From assembly GCA_001986395.2 (NCBI GenBank), contig MQVO02000013.1, positions 1 to 64,000 of the forward strand: DNA of 64,000 nucleotides. Reading direction: 5' to 3'. Position 1 is the stretch's first letter; each line of letters starts with the position of its first letter. The position numbers and the translations under genes were made by a program. Shown here one piece after another: positions 22,256 through 35,400 of this stretch. The notes beneath the pieces were generated by a model, which searched no databases, was not told the origin of the DNA, and was given only the letters and a program-made list of their open reading frames with translations. The DNA comes from Irpex lacteus. Its lineage: Eukaryota > Basidiomycota > Agaricomycetes > Polyporales > Irpicaceae.

Positions 22256-22497
22256 ACGGGAGCTCATGGTAGCGAGTACTTACCGCGTACGATTGTGTTT
22301 GATGTGTTGATGTCTGTAAGGGCTCTGATGCGTACATAGGACAGGGTAACTGATATCGAGCGAATGAGTTGGACGTCATCATGCACCGGTGCTGTGAAGT
22401 TCGAACAGATGATGCAGTACTCGCCGAGAGACCACGAAACCCCCCGAGTCCATTTCAGCCACCATCGGTTTGCGGCGCTGAGAAGCCTTTACACGTT
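22256..22497. other. 242 bp spacer between inverted LTRs, host repeat-unit DNA
   Basis: Contains ATATCGAGCGAAT...GACGTCATCATGCACC and a module fragment (AGTACTCGCCGAGAGACC near 22,418). These match the start of units 2 and 3 near 33,913 and 44,759. It is therefore the left end of tandem unit 1, sandwiched between two LTR insertions. Confidence 0.65.
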
Positions 22498-23588
22498 GTA
22501 ACACCATTACTTCGTAATGTGTTGGTTACATGTGCAAACTCACTACTGAGACTCAGCAGACCATACCGGACTCCTAGACCCCACCAGTAACCTAGGTCAC
22601 GATGAGGCTGTGCAAAGCTATGCATGGATATGTGAAGCTATGCACAGGCTACGATGTGGCTGTGCGCTACCTATGAGTCATTCTGCATCCACGACAACCA
22701 AATGAGTCAGCATACGTGAGGCTATGCACTGTGGCTATGCTGCAGAACATTCCGGAACACATTGCACAGCAAATCTATGTCATCCCCACCTTGTTACGTG
22801 TTTCATATCGACAACGCACAGCGTTGTCACGGCCATTGTAGATACAGATTCCTGAGGCTATGCTAGTAGATACATGACTTCCTGTACATATAAATAGAGG
22901 GGCCTTCCTGCCCCAGAATCCAAGCAACTTCAGAGGAAGCATTTAGTACCCACCAAGTCAGTTAGTAGGAACGTTCAGTCGTACGTCTACGTCTATAGCT
23001 TAGGTGTAACTCCACGAGCGGGTTAGCCTTTCAGAACTCCTTGGTTGCTTGATAGCTATCACGTAAGTAGACACTCATCAGGCGCACAGAGCTGCGAAGG
23101 GAGCTGTCTATTACGCTGCTAGTATCAAGTACTCGTGAGGATTCAGCCGTAGTCGTTCATCGTATCAGGTATCGTATCGTATTAGTCTGATCCAGGGTAT
23201 TGTTTGTTTCTTCCCTCCACTCTCTCACTCTACTCTCAACTCTAAACCCACCTTCTCATAGTCTATAGTTCCTGTCTAAAGATCTTTCACTCCCCAACAC
23301 GAACGACCGGGATAGATCGACCTAACGTCTGGTCCATCGACTCTCGGCAGAAGAGATTAGGCTTGCGTATCATAGACATCACTCCGACCTTCGTGTTCAC
23401 CAGTCCCAGAGCTACTCATCGCTAGGCGTAGTGCTAGTCACACCCACTTCGATTCCCCCTTCCGTTTCCCATCCAACTCTACACCACATATCTATTTGCT
23501 CTGCCTGGTACCATAACACTTACCGCGTCTCAGTCGTCTTACGTATCCCAGGCCGCTGCACTTGCAATCTCATTTTCTGATCTCGACA
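22498..23588 (+). mobile_element. Solo LTR of the element 2 family (1,091 bp)
   Basis: Starts TGTAACACC and ends TCTCGACA. A TATA box (TATAAATAGAG) lies near 22,888. It is nearly identical, in opposite orientation, to 21161-22255 with a few substitutions and small indels. Flanked on both sides by ACGT (22494-22497 and 23589-23592), a 4 bp target duplication. That fits an independent insertion followed by LTR-LTR recombination. Confidence 0.85.
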
Positions 23589-23799
23589 ACGTATGAGTGT
23601 ATAGAGATTGAAATCTTGGCGGCGAGGTGATAGGAGTGCATCTTGAGGTTCTTGGGTTGGACAGCTATCGCTCATTCGACTACCGTCATGATGCTTGTCC
23701 GTCTGTAGGGTTAGAGGACGACACCTTGACACGAGAGCTGACCACAGCAGGCATTGCGTACGGTCGCGTTAGATACGTGCGAGGGCTCTAGCTTAAGAG

Positions 23800-25340
23800 C
23801 TACGTCAGCTAACTAATAACAATGAACGAACGTCAGCATGCACAAGTACTAGCGCACGACAAGATACTCACAGAGAACCCACTTTACTCTCCCAGACACA
23901 TCCTAGACTCTAGCGCTTCACGAATTACGGTACAGATGGGCGATGGTTGTATATAGCACACGAGTGGCCTCGTCGAATTGACATCGCGGTGGGTAGGTAT
24001 CAGATATCGACACATTTCTGGAGGTCGTCACTCGGCCGCAGTCGTCTGTTTGACTGTCTTCAGGCGGGTGGCGATAACAGCGACGAAGGGAAGGATGAGT
24101 AGCTCTATCTCACCGCGCAAGAGAGCTCTGGCTGGTTAGTGTTGAACGAACCGGCACCACAGGCAGACAATATAGTACTCACCGAGACACCGTGCAGCTC
24201 TCCTGGCCCATCGGTTCACAACGCGAGAAAAGAAGCCGTTGGATAGGAGCGTGCGCACAACATCTGTGTGCTGCCGTGGTGTGGTAGTTAAAAGCTTGAG
24301 GTCGTTGTGTTGTCCCAGAGACTGCCGTCAAGTTGCTTGCAGGAGGTTTGGAACGAGAGCAGAGGATAACGTATCAACACCAGAGCTCACAGCAGCAAGT
24401 ATCGCGTACGGTTGCGCTAGATGCACCTACGGACTGAACTTAAGCTCAGACTGGTGGGCATTGAGAGAACGAGAACGAGGACGTTCGTTAACATGCACAA
24501 GTACCACAGGCAAACGATACAGTACTCACCGAGAACCCACTTTACTCTCCTGAACACGTCCTAGCCTCCGTCGCTTCAAGAATCACGGTACACATGCATG
24601 ACAATCCCGCATAGCACACGAGTGACATCCTCAAATTGACATCACGGCTGGTAGGTATCAGATATTGCCACGTCTCTCGAAGTCGCTGATGACTCATAGT
24701 CGTCAGTCTCAGGGACACGACGTTGCAGTTGCGATAATGGCAGCAATGACGGAGGGGCAGAGGGGCCCTAGCTCGACGCGCGAAAGAGCTCGGGCTGACT
24801 GGAGTTGGAACGAACCACAGGCTGACTGGCGTTGAACGGACCACAGGCAGATGATATAGTACTCACCGAGACACCGTGCAGCTCTCCTGGCCCATCGATT
24901 TGCAACGCCGAGAAAAGAAGCCGTTACATGAGAGCGTGCGCGCGAATCTATGCGAGTCGCCTCGTCGTCGACGTGGTCAAAAACCTGAAATTGTCATGGC
25001 GTCCCAGAATCCCAGATTGACTGCCGTCAAGTTGCTTGCAGGGAGGTTTGGAACGAGAGCAGAGGGTAAAGTATCACACCAGGGCTCACAGCAGCAAGTG
25101 TTGTGTTAGATGCGCGGAGGAGCACTGGCTCCATGTGTGAGAGAGCTAACTGCGATCGAGCGAACGAGGACGTTCGTTGGCATGTACAAGTACCACAGGC
25201 AAACGACATAGTACTCACCGAGAAACATCCTAGCCTCGGTAACTTCCCAGTGCAGATTGGGCGACATCGGGGGCATTGGAGCTTGACCATACTAGCGGGC
25301 AAAAGTTCGCCGCATATCCAAGGGCATCGAGCGAACAAGG
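23800..25340 (-). repeat. Exon-like module array of unit 1 (five modules)
   Basis: Each module ends on minus in a GTGAGTA donor (ACTCAC on + at 23866, 24177, 24524, 24861, 25213), spacing 311-352 bp. Two module types alternate. Type B reads NRWARRAARCLGE just before the donor. Type A reads EALESRMCLGE-like sequence before it, with in-frame stops in several copies. The module at 24,861 also has an acceptor-like TTTCAG upstream followed by about 45 open codons. This looks like a tandemly repeated, mostly decayed exon pair of a minus-strand gene. No known family was recognised. Confidence 0.5.
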
Positions 25341-28300
25341 ACGTTCAGCCTGAGTAGCACGCACAGTGGCTCGGCCTCTCAGGCTAGCACAAACGTAGCC
25401 TCGTCAAGTTGACATCGACGCGAAAAGGAGTCGACACCGCGTGTTTGCAGGGCTCTCTAGTTGTCTGTGGGGCACTGTGTCATTTATTGGGCAGATCGTG
25501 GTAGGTGGCGAAGGAGACGTCGACGTTGGTCTACCGTGACCGTGACCGCGACTTTCCTCTCGCCGGTCCGTTTGACCGCTCGAGCACGTTACGTCATCGA
25601 TTGCTGTCCTCTCTCTCGACGTCGACGACCACCGAATCAGGCGAGCCACCCTCTTTCTACGCAGTTCGACACTCGGAGATCTAGAGTATCAGTGTCGGCA
25701 ATATGAACGTGACACTTGTCGACCAGCGACATCGAGCGACCCTCTCCGCGATCTCTTTCATATGGTGAGTGGTACGCTGGACTGTGCATACATTCACGAA
25801 CTAATACTGCTCTGCCTTGCTCTGAATTAGTGATATAGCGCATAGAACGCATTCATGACGCGTGACAGGTTGAAGCCCCACTGCACGAATCTCATCTGAT
25901 AGACCGAGGCAGCTAGCGGCTGTCTGCGAAGGACTAGGATGCGAGTGGGTGGTGTGAGTTCACTCGGTGCGTGCTATTTTACTCTCGAGATGTGTTATCT
26001 AACGCATGTTTCACCTGCTTACTTAGAGCGAGCTGCGTACAATTTGGTGCACATTAGTGAGAACTCCAGTGCCCTTGTTTCGACCAACGTGGCCCCCATC
26101 TCTGGTACTCTCTACCCCAGCAATACCACCGGATGCAGCATACCTTCCCGGCCTCAATACATCGTCTCCATCTGTAAACGTTCCGACAACCAACTCGCTC
26201 GCACAGACTCACGATATCGTCAGATGATGTCGGTCTTGCTCGCATACCGCCGTGTCGCGGGACCGTTCAGTCGTCCGTCCATCTCATTCCACACTGCTCG
26301 CACACAACCCCATGGGAACCTCGAACCTGCAGATATGACGCGCAACAGGCCGCGCGCCATACGCACCCCGACGCGACATACGAACACAATCAGCCTTCGG
26401 TGCACTGAAAGGAGCCTCTGGCGGAACTCTCCTGGGGGCGCGTCTACGCGGGAGTGGATCGACGTCCTAGTACGTATGCAAACCGCTCATATCATTGGGA
26501 GAGCTAACGAACGGCTGTACAGATGACTTGATGAGGTATATGCGGCTTGCGCCGGACGATGCATAGCTTATATACGTCGTCCGTATTCACGCTGTCAAAC
26601 AAACACGGAGAGGCTCGTGAAGCTGCACAAGCTCGACATTGCCTCGTCGTCATCAGTCCCCGGAGAACGCTACGAGAATACCGCGAGCGGTGGAATAGGA
26701 AAACCACGGATTTAGGTGCGAATCGTGCATCAGCTCGTTCGGTCAATGCTGATAGCCCCGAACTCGTTCGCGAGAAGAAACGACGTTGAAGTGCACGCTC
26801 ACTGGTGCGTACCGTACTTCATTTTCCCTGAGCTGGCAGAACGAACTCGTAGCAGTCACGCAGGATGCATTATTAGCGACCTATCGGGACCTCGCTGGCA
26901 CCGTTCCATGGCCATGCCTTCAAACCGGCATGCGACTGGGACGTGCACCGTTGACGTTCGATGAAACCATACGCTGCGGTCGTATCGAAGTAGGGGCCAA
27001 AATGCGTACGTCGGGCTCCGTAGCGCAGTACGTAGATAGATGTACAATCTGTACATGTATAAATAATATTTCGGAACGAAAGAAATATATTTCATGTGAT
27101 CTACACGGTACAAATTGCGGGAATACACTAATGAGTAACTCGGCGTCGTCGAACGCAGCTCGATGGAGCCAGCGACGCGTACAAGAAATAGACGCATTGA
27201 GCGAACACACAGCCGCGGTGCAAATTGAAAATGCACCATACGCTTCCTAGCATTCGTCCGGGGTTCGTATAGTCTCACGTCGCGTTTGGGCTATGAGTCG
27301 ACGACGAACGACGACGAACGACGTCGATCTCCGAGTATCGACAGTAGGCGGTATCTGGAGCTCGGTGAACGTGGTCGGACAGGCGATATGGTCGTTCTTA
27401 GCCGTACTGAGCGTCACGTGTAGCAAGCGTGACCGCGATTCTCTCCGCTCGGTGGCTGGAGAGGTTGCTTCCGGTCGGAGAAGAGAGAGGTGCCGTAGGA
27501 CAAGTGGAGACAAGTAGACGTCATGATTTTAAAGGGCATTCACAGAGTCGACCACCGTTCGCGCATCGTGCAGAGCCTAACTTCCAACTGCCCGGGCAGA
27601 TACTGCTGTGACCCAGGAGGTCCAGGGGGGACGTCGCCAACGAAGGAGGAGGTCGACATTGCAGGGATCCGGGAGTATCCATCAGAAGTAGGGAAGCTAT
27701 CGATGACATTTTCGGTGCGAACTGGCGTATACCGATGGGCGGTCGGGTAGGCTGGCTACGTTGGGCTCCAGTGAAGCACGTGCGTGGATGGTAGAGGCAT
27801 AGTGGCTGCGGCGGTAGCAGCTCGAAGGGTGGACGAGAAAGTAAACACGGTCGACGGTTACCAAGCCGGCTAGATGGGTGACTAGACCACTTTTGTTGAA
27901 TAGAAAGTGACGTCGGTCGTCCAATTTCAATCAGGGGATGTATGAGAAGAATCTGTAGCAGAAAATGCGGAAGGTGAGTGCATGGGAGCACATACCGAAA
28001 GGGAATGCAAATTCAAACAACGGGCAGTCGTACTCCGTGCACTGCCTCACCATAGTGCGCAACGTGCACGCAAGCTCCACATACGCGAAGCAGAAGTTGT
28101 GTACAAGGACGTTCGTGAGTGTGCGTACTCCAGACAGAGAATAGAGTACGCACCTAGAAGCCGTGAAACTCTCTAAGATCCTTCTCAGACTTCAACGACG
28201 TCGACGCTCGACGGGCTTGTACGTTCTACGGGGATGATTACGACGAGTATCCGCATGCTTGGAATTGAGGCAAAGGGAGAGACGGTTCGAGGGTATTTTG

Positions 28301-29400
28301 AAGTTATTACTGGCCATCGTCGCTGCCAGTGGTTTGACCGTCCTCTCAGTCGTGAAAGGGCGCAATATGGTTGTTCAAGGATGTCCCAGAGCCGATAAGT
28401 GGACGTCCATGCAGTTGGAGGGTTGGCGTGAGGTTGTAGTAGAGGACATGGATGAGGGAGAAGATGAGAGGAAGATGAGAGGTTGTTCGAGACGCCGGTC
28501 GGTCTTGGTGCGATCTTCATCCACCACCAACATGCTACATGCTCGTCCGAGCAACTCGACTTGCGTCCCACAATCATCTGGACATTTCCTTGCTGGGACG
28601 CTGCATTGCACGCAGGTGGTCTCTTTCCTGGTGCGCTTGCGTTGAACGACTCGCTCGGTGAGTACTTTGTTTGTGCTGCCTGTACTTTAGTGAACTGAGA
28701 TCCGTTTATATTCAGAGCTCGTGACTACCTCACAGACGTATCTGGTCAACAGCACCCGACAATGCTCGCCGTTTATCGGGGTCCTGGAAGCTGTCGGTTG
28801 GGCGTAGGATGTCTGAAACGACGTGCACCGGACACTACAAACGGACGCGGTCTACTCAGTCGGTAGTACATTGGAAGATCGCTGTGAAGTACTGAGAAGG
28901 CCTACAACATGGTGATAAGTCCCTAGCAAGGTGTTTTCCCGGTGAACGGTCTGTGCGTCCATGATCATACACTTAATCCCAAACTCATGCAACGAAATCA
29001 CAGCTCTTCGTCGTTCACGCCGAATACTGTATATACGCACCACAGGCAACGCAGTCATGTTCTTGCTGGCCGTTCGATGCGTCTTACGCATTGCGCTCTG
29101 AGGTCGTGAATACTCAACGGCATAGCAGCGCTCAGGCCTCAGGGTTCGTGACGGTTCAGACCGTTTGAGTACGTAGTTTGCCTCTGGTCACTGCGTCGAG
29201 CCAAGTTTAATTTGGATTCTAGTATTGTTGCCTTCTTTGATGGGCTCGACGTGTTCCTGCTGCCAGCAAACCCTTAATTCTTTTGCTGGCCGAAACGACT
29301 TTCGAGAGGCGCCCATGAATATCGAAGAACCGCCTGGCAATTCAAGCGCTAGTCCGCCTCATTGCCCAAGCCTCGCACCTCGCACGAGGCATCCTTGCAT
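25341..29400. other. Unit 1 spacer, no supported gene
   Basis: Short open frames on both strands (the longest is 195 codons at 25939-26526, +) lack motifs and are not kept in the other units. Landmarks shared with units 2 and 3 are GTGTCATTTATTGGG (near 25,477), GAGGTATATGC (near 26,532) and an AT-rich GAAATATATTTC (near 27,080). I see no gene that I can support. Confidence 0.5.
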
Positions 29401-29460
29401 AGCGGTTACGCAGCCACCTCTCTCTCTCTTCCCTCTACCACCACCTCTCGAGAACAACCC

Positions 29461-29533
29461 GTACGTACCCCTCCCTCTCGCCTTCCAAGTTACGCTGTTG
29501 ATACCTGGAACTGACACCCTCGCTCGTTTTCAG
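29461..29533 (+). other. 5' UTR intron of DUF6535 copy 1
   Basis: GTACGT donor, CTGAC branch and GTTTTCAG acceptor. Copies 2 and 3 have the homologous 61 nt introns at 39924-39984 and 50454-50514 with GTATGT. The exon after it leads to the ATG about 70 nt downstream. Confidence 0.6.
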
Positions 29534-29603
29534 TGAGAATCTATTAGCCGCAGACGGAAACGCCTACGCAGAAGACGATTCTATACTTGGATTTTGAGCC
29601 GAT

Positions 29604-32600
29604 ATGACTGAGCCGACTGGAGGAGTGCCGATTGCAGGAGTGCCGACAGTGCTCGAGCCGAATGCACTAGAGCCGACTGGAGATATGCCGACTAGGCTTG
29701 AGCCGACAGAGGATGTGCCGACTGCAGATGTGCCGACTGCAGATGTGCCGACTGGACCTGAGCCGACTGGAGATGAGCCGACTGCTGTAGAGCCGACCGC
29801 AGCTGAGCTGCAAGGATCTGCGCCGACAGCTGAGGTGCCGATGGAAGGTTCGCCAGGAGGTGCGCCGCCAGGGACTGCACCCACCGGAATAGCGGCTGCT
29901 GCAGAGCCGACGCAACATGGTGCGGTGCGCTTTGACGGCGCCTCTTTGCACGACACGATGAGCCCTCCTGGGGAATGCGACGCGGCTGGTCCGTCGAGCA
30001 GACCCCTCGCGCAGGACGGTTCGCCGTCGCAAGGTGTCAGCGAGCCGTTGCTGCAGGATGCGGCTGATGTGCCCAATGTGCGCTCGCCGCAGACCAAGGA
30101 TGTCCACGCGAGAGTGCCGAAGGGCCAGGATGCGGGCACTGATGCGGACTCGAATGTGCGCTACGTTCTGTCTGGCCAACCAACTGGATGGACGGCCATG
30201 GCGGCGCATATGCGCGAGTACGACGAGGAGAAGGTCAAGAATACCAAGGAGGATATTGATACCTTGCTGACCTTCGTGAGTACCTGTTGTCTTGCTTTGC
30301 TACGGTGTTACTTACAAATTGTCTCGTAGGCTGGTTTGTTCTCTGCGGCCCTCACCGCCTTCCTTGTAGAATCATACTCCAACCTCCTCCCTGATCCTAA
30401 TGCACAGACTGCTGCTGACTCGGCACAGTCCCTTGTTGTCATGCAGCAGATGTACCTCCATGCATACAACTCATCCTCTGACCCTACCATTGCTCTCGCC
30501 CCTGCTGTTCCCCCTCCCTTCCAACCTTCTCCCAATGACATCCGAGTCAATGTCCTCTGGTTTGCCTCACTCATCTTCAGTCTTATGACTGCTTCCTTTG
30601 CCATACTGGTGAAGCAGTGGCTCAGAGAGTACCTTGCTGTTGATAATCCTTCTCCTCATGCACGTCTTCGCATCCGCCACTACCGAGAGCCTGGTCTAAG
30701 AACCTGGAAGGTGTTTGAAATTGCTGCTGTCCTCCCACTCTTGCAGCAGCTTGCTCTTGCCCTATTCTTCATAGGGCTCTGCTACTTCACTGCCTCAGTG
30801 CATGAGAGTGTTGGTAGCACTAGTCTCCCACTTGTTTCTGGATGGGCGTTCTGCTTCACCACTGTCACTATGCTCCCACTATACTTCCCTCAATGTCCAT
30901 ATAGAATTACATTGCTTAAAACTATGCATGCACACATTGTCCATGGGATGCATAGAGCAACTGACTGGTTGTATTGGAGTACCCCATCATACAGCTGGCT
31001 TAAGAAGAAGTCAGTTAAATGGAGGAACTCTCTGAAGAAGCATTGCTCTCTGCATGATGAGAAGCAGTTTATCACCCAGCATACCACAGATCTGGAGATA
31101 CTTGCTGAAGTGGACAGTGTCCAATCAAATGATGAACTCATTGGCACAGTCATCTTTGAGTCTCTGCAGCAAATCCAAGAGCCTGAGTGGGAGGATATAG
31201 TCAGGTTTCTATACCACCTGATTGAGCCACGTGTACAGCAAACCAACTTGCTCTCTAAATCCTGGTACCATGTGGACTTGAATCTGTTAACTAGACCAGC
31301 ATACACTGGCATCATCAACATCCTCTGTCATCACCTTCAAGTGCAATTCAGCAAGTCAGAAAATCACCATTGGATGACACAAGGTGTCAATCCACATGCA
31401 CTTTACCTCCTGTTCTCTGACAGTCATCATCAATTCCCTCAATCTGGAGTGAAGCTGCTAGAACAGCATGGTCCTGACATAGTATGTGCTCTTGCAAAAA
31501 GCAGTGGAGGATCTGAGAAGCTCTTTATCAAAATGGAAGGCAGAGCTAAAGATCGCAACGGGAGTTGGGAACTATGCCTGCAGTATTTTGAAATCATTGC
31601 AGAGAGCATTTTCCGCAGCTCTGGGGAAACATGCCCTTCGAAACCCTTCTCATTGCAAGGCGACATGACATCTTGGCCTTGGAGTGCTTGGAATGATGAA
31701 CACAATGTAGGACCCTATTCATGTTATAAAGCTATGGAGTTGTTATCACACTCTATCATTGCACTATTGCAAGAAACAGAGTCTACTACTAAGAACAGCC
31801 GCAATCCAAACTCTGCTCTGTTGCTACCATCTGTTACAACACAGCGAGGCAGGAACTTTGGCATCACTGGCGCTCTGGCCAATACGTGGAACTTGGCCAA
31901 TATAGCAAGCCGTAGATTTACCCTATACACATTTCACTCTGTAATCAAGAGCTGTCTTTTCCAACAGAGCGGCACATTAGCTATCTTGCAAGCTCTTGGT
32001 CAAGTGCAGGAACTGACACTTATTAGTGTATGCACTGAAACTTACCACTATAAAGTGCCAAAAGGTATATTGGCTCTAAAACTCTTATGATACAATTCTG
32101 ACTTGATGTCAGTTGATGAACAGATGCTGTCAAATCTGACCAATGCGCTTTCCAATCCTGCTATATTTGAACACAGCCGCTTGGAGATCTACTCTAGATT
32201 TACACATGCTCTCAAAATCCTTTACTTTGGAATCCATCTTGTTGACAGGGAAGACACTCTTCAATACCAGGATCAGTTCAGCACTCTGTTCAGGGCCTTG
32301 ACTCAAGTTGTCTACCAATCAACAGAAAACTCTACTTTAGCTCAAGAACATGAACTCGCTGGTACTGGCCCTCCTACCACAAATCAGGATCATGTGCTTG
32401 CCCAGTTCATCCAAGACTCTTCCACAGAGTTGCAGGCCAAGGCCAACAAGTCTCTGATAAAGGCATGCCTTGAACATATACAGAGACAAGATGTCAAGGC
32501 AGCTGATATAGGATGGAAGTATGACCGGACTCTGAAGTATGAGCATTGGGTCTTGACATTCAAGCCAGAGAGGACAGTCTTTGAGGATAGCTTTGTGGAG

Positions 32601-32738
32601 TGGCTGTTGGTGCTCTACATGGCCTCTAGTAGGAATGAGGATCAGGATGACTTGGATGAGGAGATCAATCAAAGATTCTATAGAATCAGACAGCTTGGTC
32701 TAGTGATGAAGGTTAGAGAGAAGTACCCCATGTTATGA
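29604..32738 (+). CDS. DUF6535 membrane protein, copy 1 (about 1,010 aa)
   Basis: Exons 29604-30275, 30330-32064 and 32113-32738. Introns are 54 nt (GTGAGT...CGTAG) and 48 nt (GTATAT, branch TTCTGAC, GTCAG); both keep the frame. Residues 1-100 are imperfect five-to-six-residue repeats of the EPTG/VPTA type. The conserved domain starts near residue 190 (MREYDEEKVKNTKEDIDTLL). Hydrophobic segments follow at about 225-243, 299-318, 353-377 and 391-410, which matches the four-helix DUF6535 domain of Agaricomycetes. The remaining 600 residues are predicted soluble and helical, ending EKYPML. The biochemical role is unknown. The start is the first ATG after the 5' UTR intron, shared by all three copies. 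Upstream, the TATA box present in copies 2 and 3 is degraded. Confidence 0.85.
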
Positions 32739-34230
32739 TTATTGTAGGTAGTGTAGACATTATAAGTAGGATAAAGTGACTGGAACATGTATCAGCTTTC
32801 CCCTCTCCTTTCCTTGACTGGCCAACAATAGGGAATAGGCACAATTATCAGTGTGCAAATTGTACAATGTAGACAGGTGGTGATGTAGCTACAAACCAAC
32901 CCATTTGTTGAGTCCTTGGTCCACCTCAGCAGTTAAGTGTCACCTATGACAGTGTAGGACTAGGCTCACCACTATTTGAGGAACATTACACTAGTGCATG
33001 CACAACAACGACAGTTTCTGCGTAGTGGGCGAAATGTTGTTATTCTGGACACATGGACAGACAAGTGTCTCGAGGGCAAATAACAGTCGAGAAAGTGTGC
33101 GAGCAGCGACAACTGGGTGTTGAAACTAGGAAGCGAGCTTATATCCAGCAGCCTGTGATGGCTGGACAGCGCAGTCAGTGTCTGCAGTCCATGTATTGAA
33201 GGAGGTTGCAGACAACATCAGAAGTGAAACCTCAGTATAAGAGAGTAACATATTGACACAAGAACACACCATAGAAAGCATTGAGTCCAGTCGGATCATG
33301 AGTCTTGTTGAGCATAAGAACTCTAGTTCATGCAGAAGACAACAGAACAGATATCAAGCAAGCAAAGATGGCTGTTAGAGTGCGCACATACAAATATACA
33401 ACACAATATGTTTACCGAGAACCATAGTAGTAGTACTTCCTCAGATGATCATTCCTGACCCTGACTGTTCCGTGACTCTTAGGTGACAGCTGCTAGTGGA
33501 AGTGAATGCCACTTGACGTCGAAGCAATGAGTGAAGCCCTTTCTGGGCGGCATGGCTGATTGCCAGTGCCTTTTTGAGCTGGCCTGGCGTCCAAAACGCC
33601 TATGTGGTCAATTTAGCATGAACAGCAGGAGTGAATGCTTGTCTGGCAGACATCTTGAGTTGGGAGACTAATCAACACGAGAGCACAACTGAGCTGGAGG
33701 CCGGCGTGTCCGTCGAAGAGGTATACGGGGAGCTGCATGAGGTAATAAACGAAGGATACAATAGTTGAAGTATTTTGTAAGCCTCTATGATCACTGCGGC
33801 AAGGTAGGGGTGGTTGACAATGAGAGACGAGAGCTCACCCGGGCCGTCGCGAACATCGTCTACAGTCACATTCTCTGATTCTGTGTTTATAGGAAATCTG
33901 ATGTGCACGTAGGAAAGTGAGATTAGTATCGAGCGAATAGGTTCGACATCAGCACACATAGACAATACTTACTGGCGGTAGTACTCATCGAGAAATAGCG
34001 AAACACGGATAGCCCTTCACCGGTTCGCGAGGCTAAAGAGAGAACCTATCAAATGTGAGTCTGTATACAAATCATACCCACGTCGCCTTGAATTCGCGGC
34101 GGTGTGGCGATCGAAGTGTGTCTTGAATCACGCAGTTTGATGCGTCAAGCTGCTTATTCGAGAGCGCAGGGAAGTGAGACTTGAGACCAGAGGGTAACAT
34201 ATCAAGACGACAGCTGACCGCGTACGATCG
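32739..34230. other. Unit 1 tail and start of unit 2, no supported gene
   Basis: The first ~90 bp after the stop (CTTTCCCCTCTCCTTTCC block) are conserved after all three DUF6535 copies and are probably the 3' UTR. The rest is diverged repeat DNA with module-like fragments near 33,413 and 33,973. Confidence 0.5.
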
Positions 34231-35400
34231 AGCTAGCGAGGGCTCTAGCTCAAGAGCTACGTTAGCTAACTGATAACGATAAATGAACATCAGCGTGCAC
34301 AAGTACCCGCAAACGACGAGATACTTACCTAGAAACCCTGACCCTCTCCAGCCCGCCCTTCGTCGCCTCACGATACACATGCATGACAAACTTGTATAGC
34401 ACACGAGCGGCCTCAGCGAAATGACAATAGATGTCGACGCATATCTGGAGGTTGTCATTTGGCCGCAGTCGTCGGTTTGACTGTCTTCAAGGGTTGTGAT
34501 AACAGCAACGAAAACGGGAGAGGGAAGGACGAAAGGCTCTGGCTCTGAGTCAACGCGCAAGAGAGCTCAGGCTCGACGCGCAAGAGAGCTCATGCTGACT
34601 GGTGTTGAACGAACCACAGGCAAATGCAGTACTCACCGCTCGCCGAGAAACCGTGCAGCTCTCCTGGCCCATTGGTTCGCAACGCCAAGAGAAGTAAAGC
34701 ATGCACACAAGCTCTATGCGTGTCGCACCGTGTTGTTACAGAATGCCAGATATTGCCGTCAAGGTGTTTGCTCGTCCGAGAGACGCAGGGAAGTTGGACA
34801 CGAGAGCAGAGGGTGAAGTACTAGTATCAACACCAGATACGGTCGCACTAGGTGCGCCTGCGAAGTCTAGCTCGACGTGTAAGAGAGCTGATATTGAGAG
34901 AACAAGAACGTCATGTCATGTCGTTAGCATGCTAAAGTACCGTGTGTAAACGACAAGATACTCACCGAGAACCCACTTTACTCTCCCGAACACGTTCCAG
35001 CCTCCATCGCTTCACGAATTACGGTACAGATGGGCAACAGTCATGTATAGCACACGAGTAGCTTCCTCAAATTGACATCGCGGTGGCTAGGTATCGATGT
35101 GTATCTGGAGCTCGTCACTGAGTCGTAGCCTTCGAACTGGCTGTCTTCAGGGGCCTAGTGGTGCGGTAGCGATGACAGCAGCGATGACAAGGGGAGTGGG
35201 GCTCTGGCTTGAAGGGCGAGAGAGCTCAGGCTGACTGGTGTCGGACGAGCCCTAGGCAGACGATACAGTACTCACCGATCACCGAGAAACCGGTTTACTT
35301 TCTCAGACCCTCTCCAGCCTCTATCACTTCACAGTACACAGACACGCCAGTCATGTATCATACACGGGTGGACTCGTCGTATTGACATCGACGCGAAGAG
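34230..35400 (-). repeat. Exon-like module array of unit 2 (four modules)
   Basis: Donor-like sites at 34323, 34631, 34960 and 35270 (+ coordinates), spacing 308-329 bp, with the same alternating A and B modules. The module at 34,323 has CTTACC instead of CTCACC. Confidence 0.5.

Larger units (their letters stand above)
21161..23588. repeat. Large inverted repeat formed by two LTRs (arms ~1.09 kb)
   Basis: Left arm 21161-22255 and right arm 22498-23588 are reverse complements around a 242 bp centre. They are head-to-head LTRs whose promoters fire away from each other. Confidence 0.9.
22300..33912. repeat. Tandem unit 1 (about 10.5 kb without the solo LTR)
   Basis: The anchor ATCGAGCGAAT at about 22,347 recurs at about 33,925, and a diverged form (TTTCGAGAGGAT) lies near 44,768. 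DUF6535 start codons are 10,452 and 10,529 bp apart. Unit borders are arbitrary because the array is continuous. Confidence 0.7.

Noticed and set aside
25939..26526. 195 aa + ORF in the unit 1 spacer
   Set aside because: No motif, and the matching parts of units 2 and 3 do not keep the frame.
26856..27278. 140 aa minus-strand ORF in the unit 1 spacer
   Set aside because: Composition is unlike the clear coding exons, there is no motif, and it is not preserved in other units.
29667..30209. Long minus-strand frames over the DUF6535 N-terminal repeats (also at 40015-40724 and 50545-51165)
   Set aside because: Repeat-driven shadow frames of a PT/VP-rich coding region; no independent evidence.
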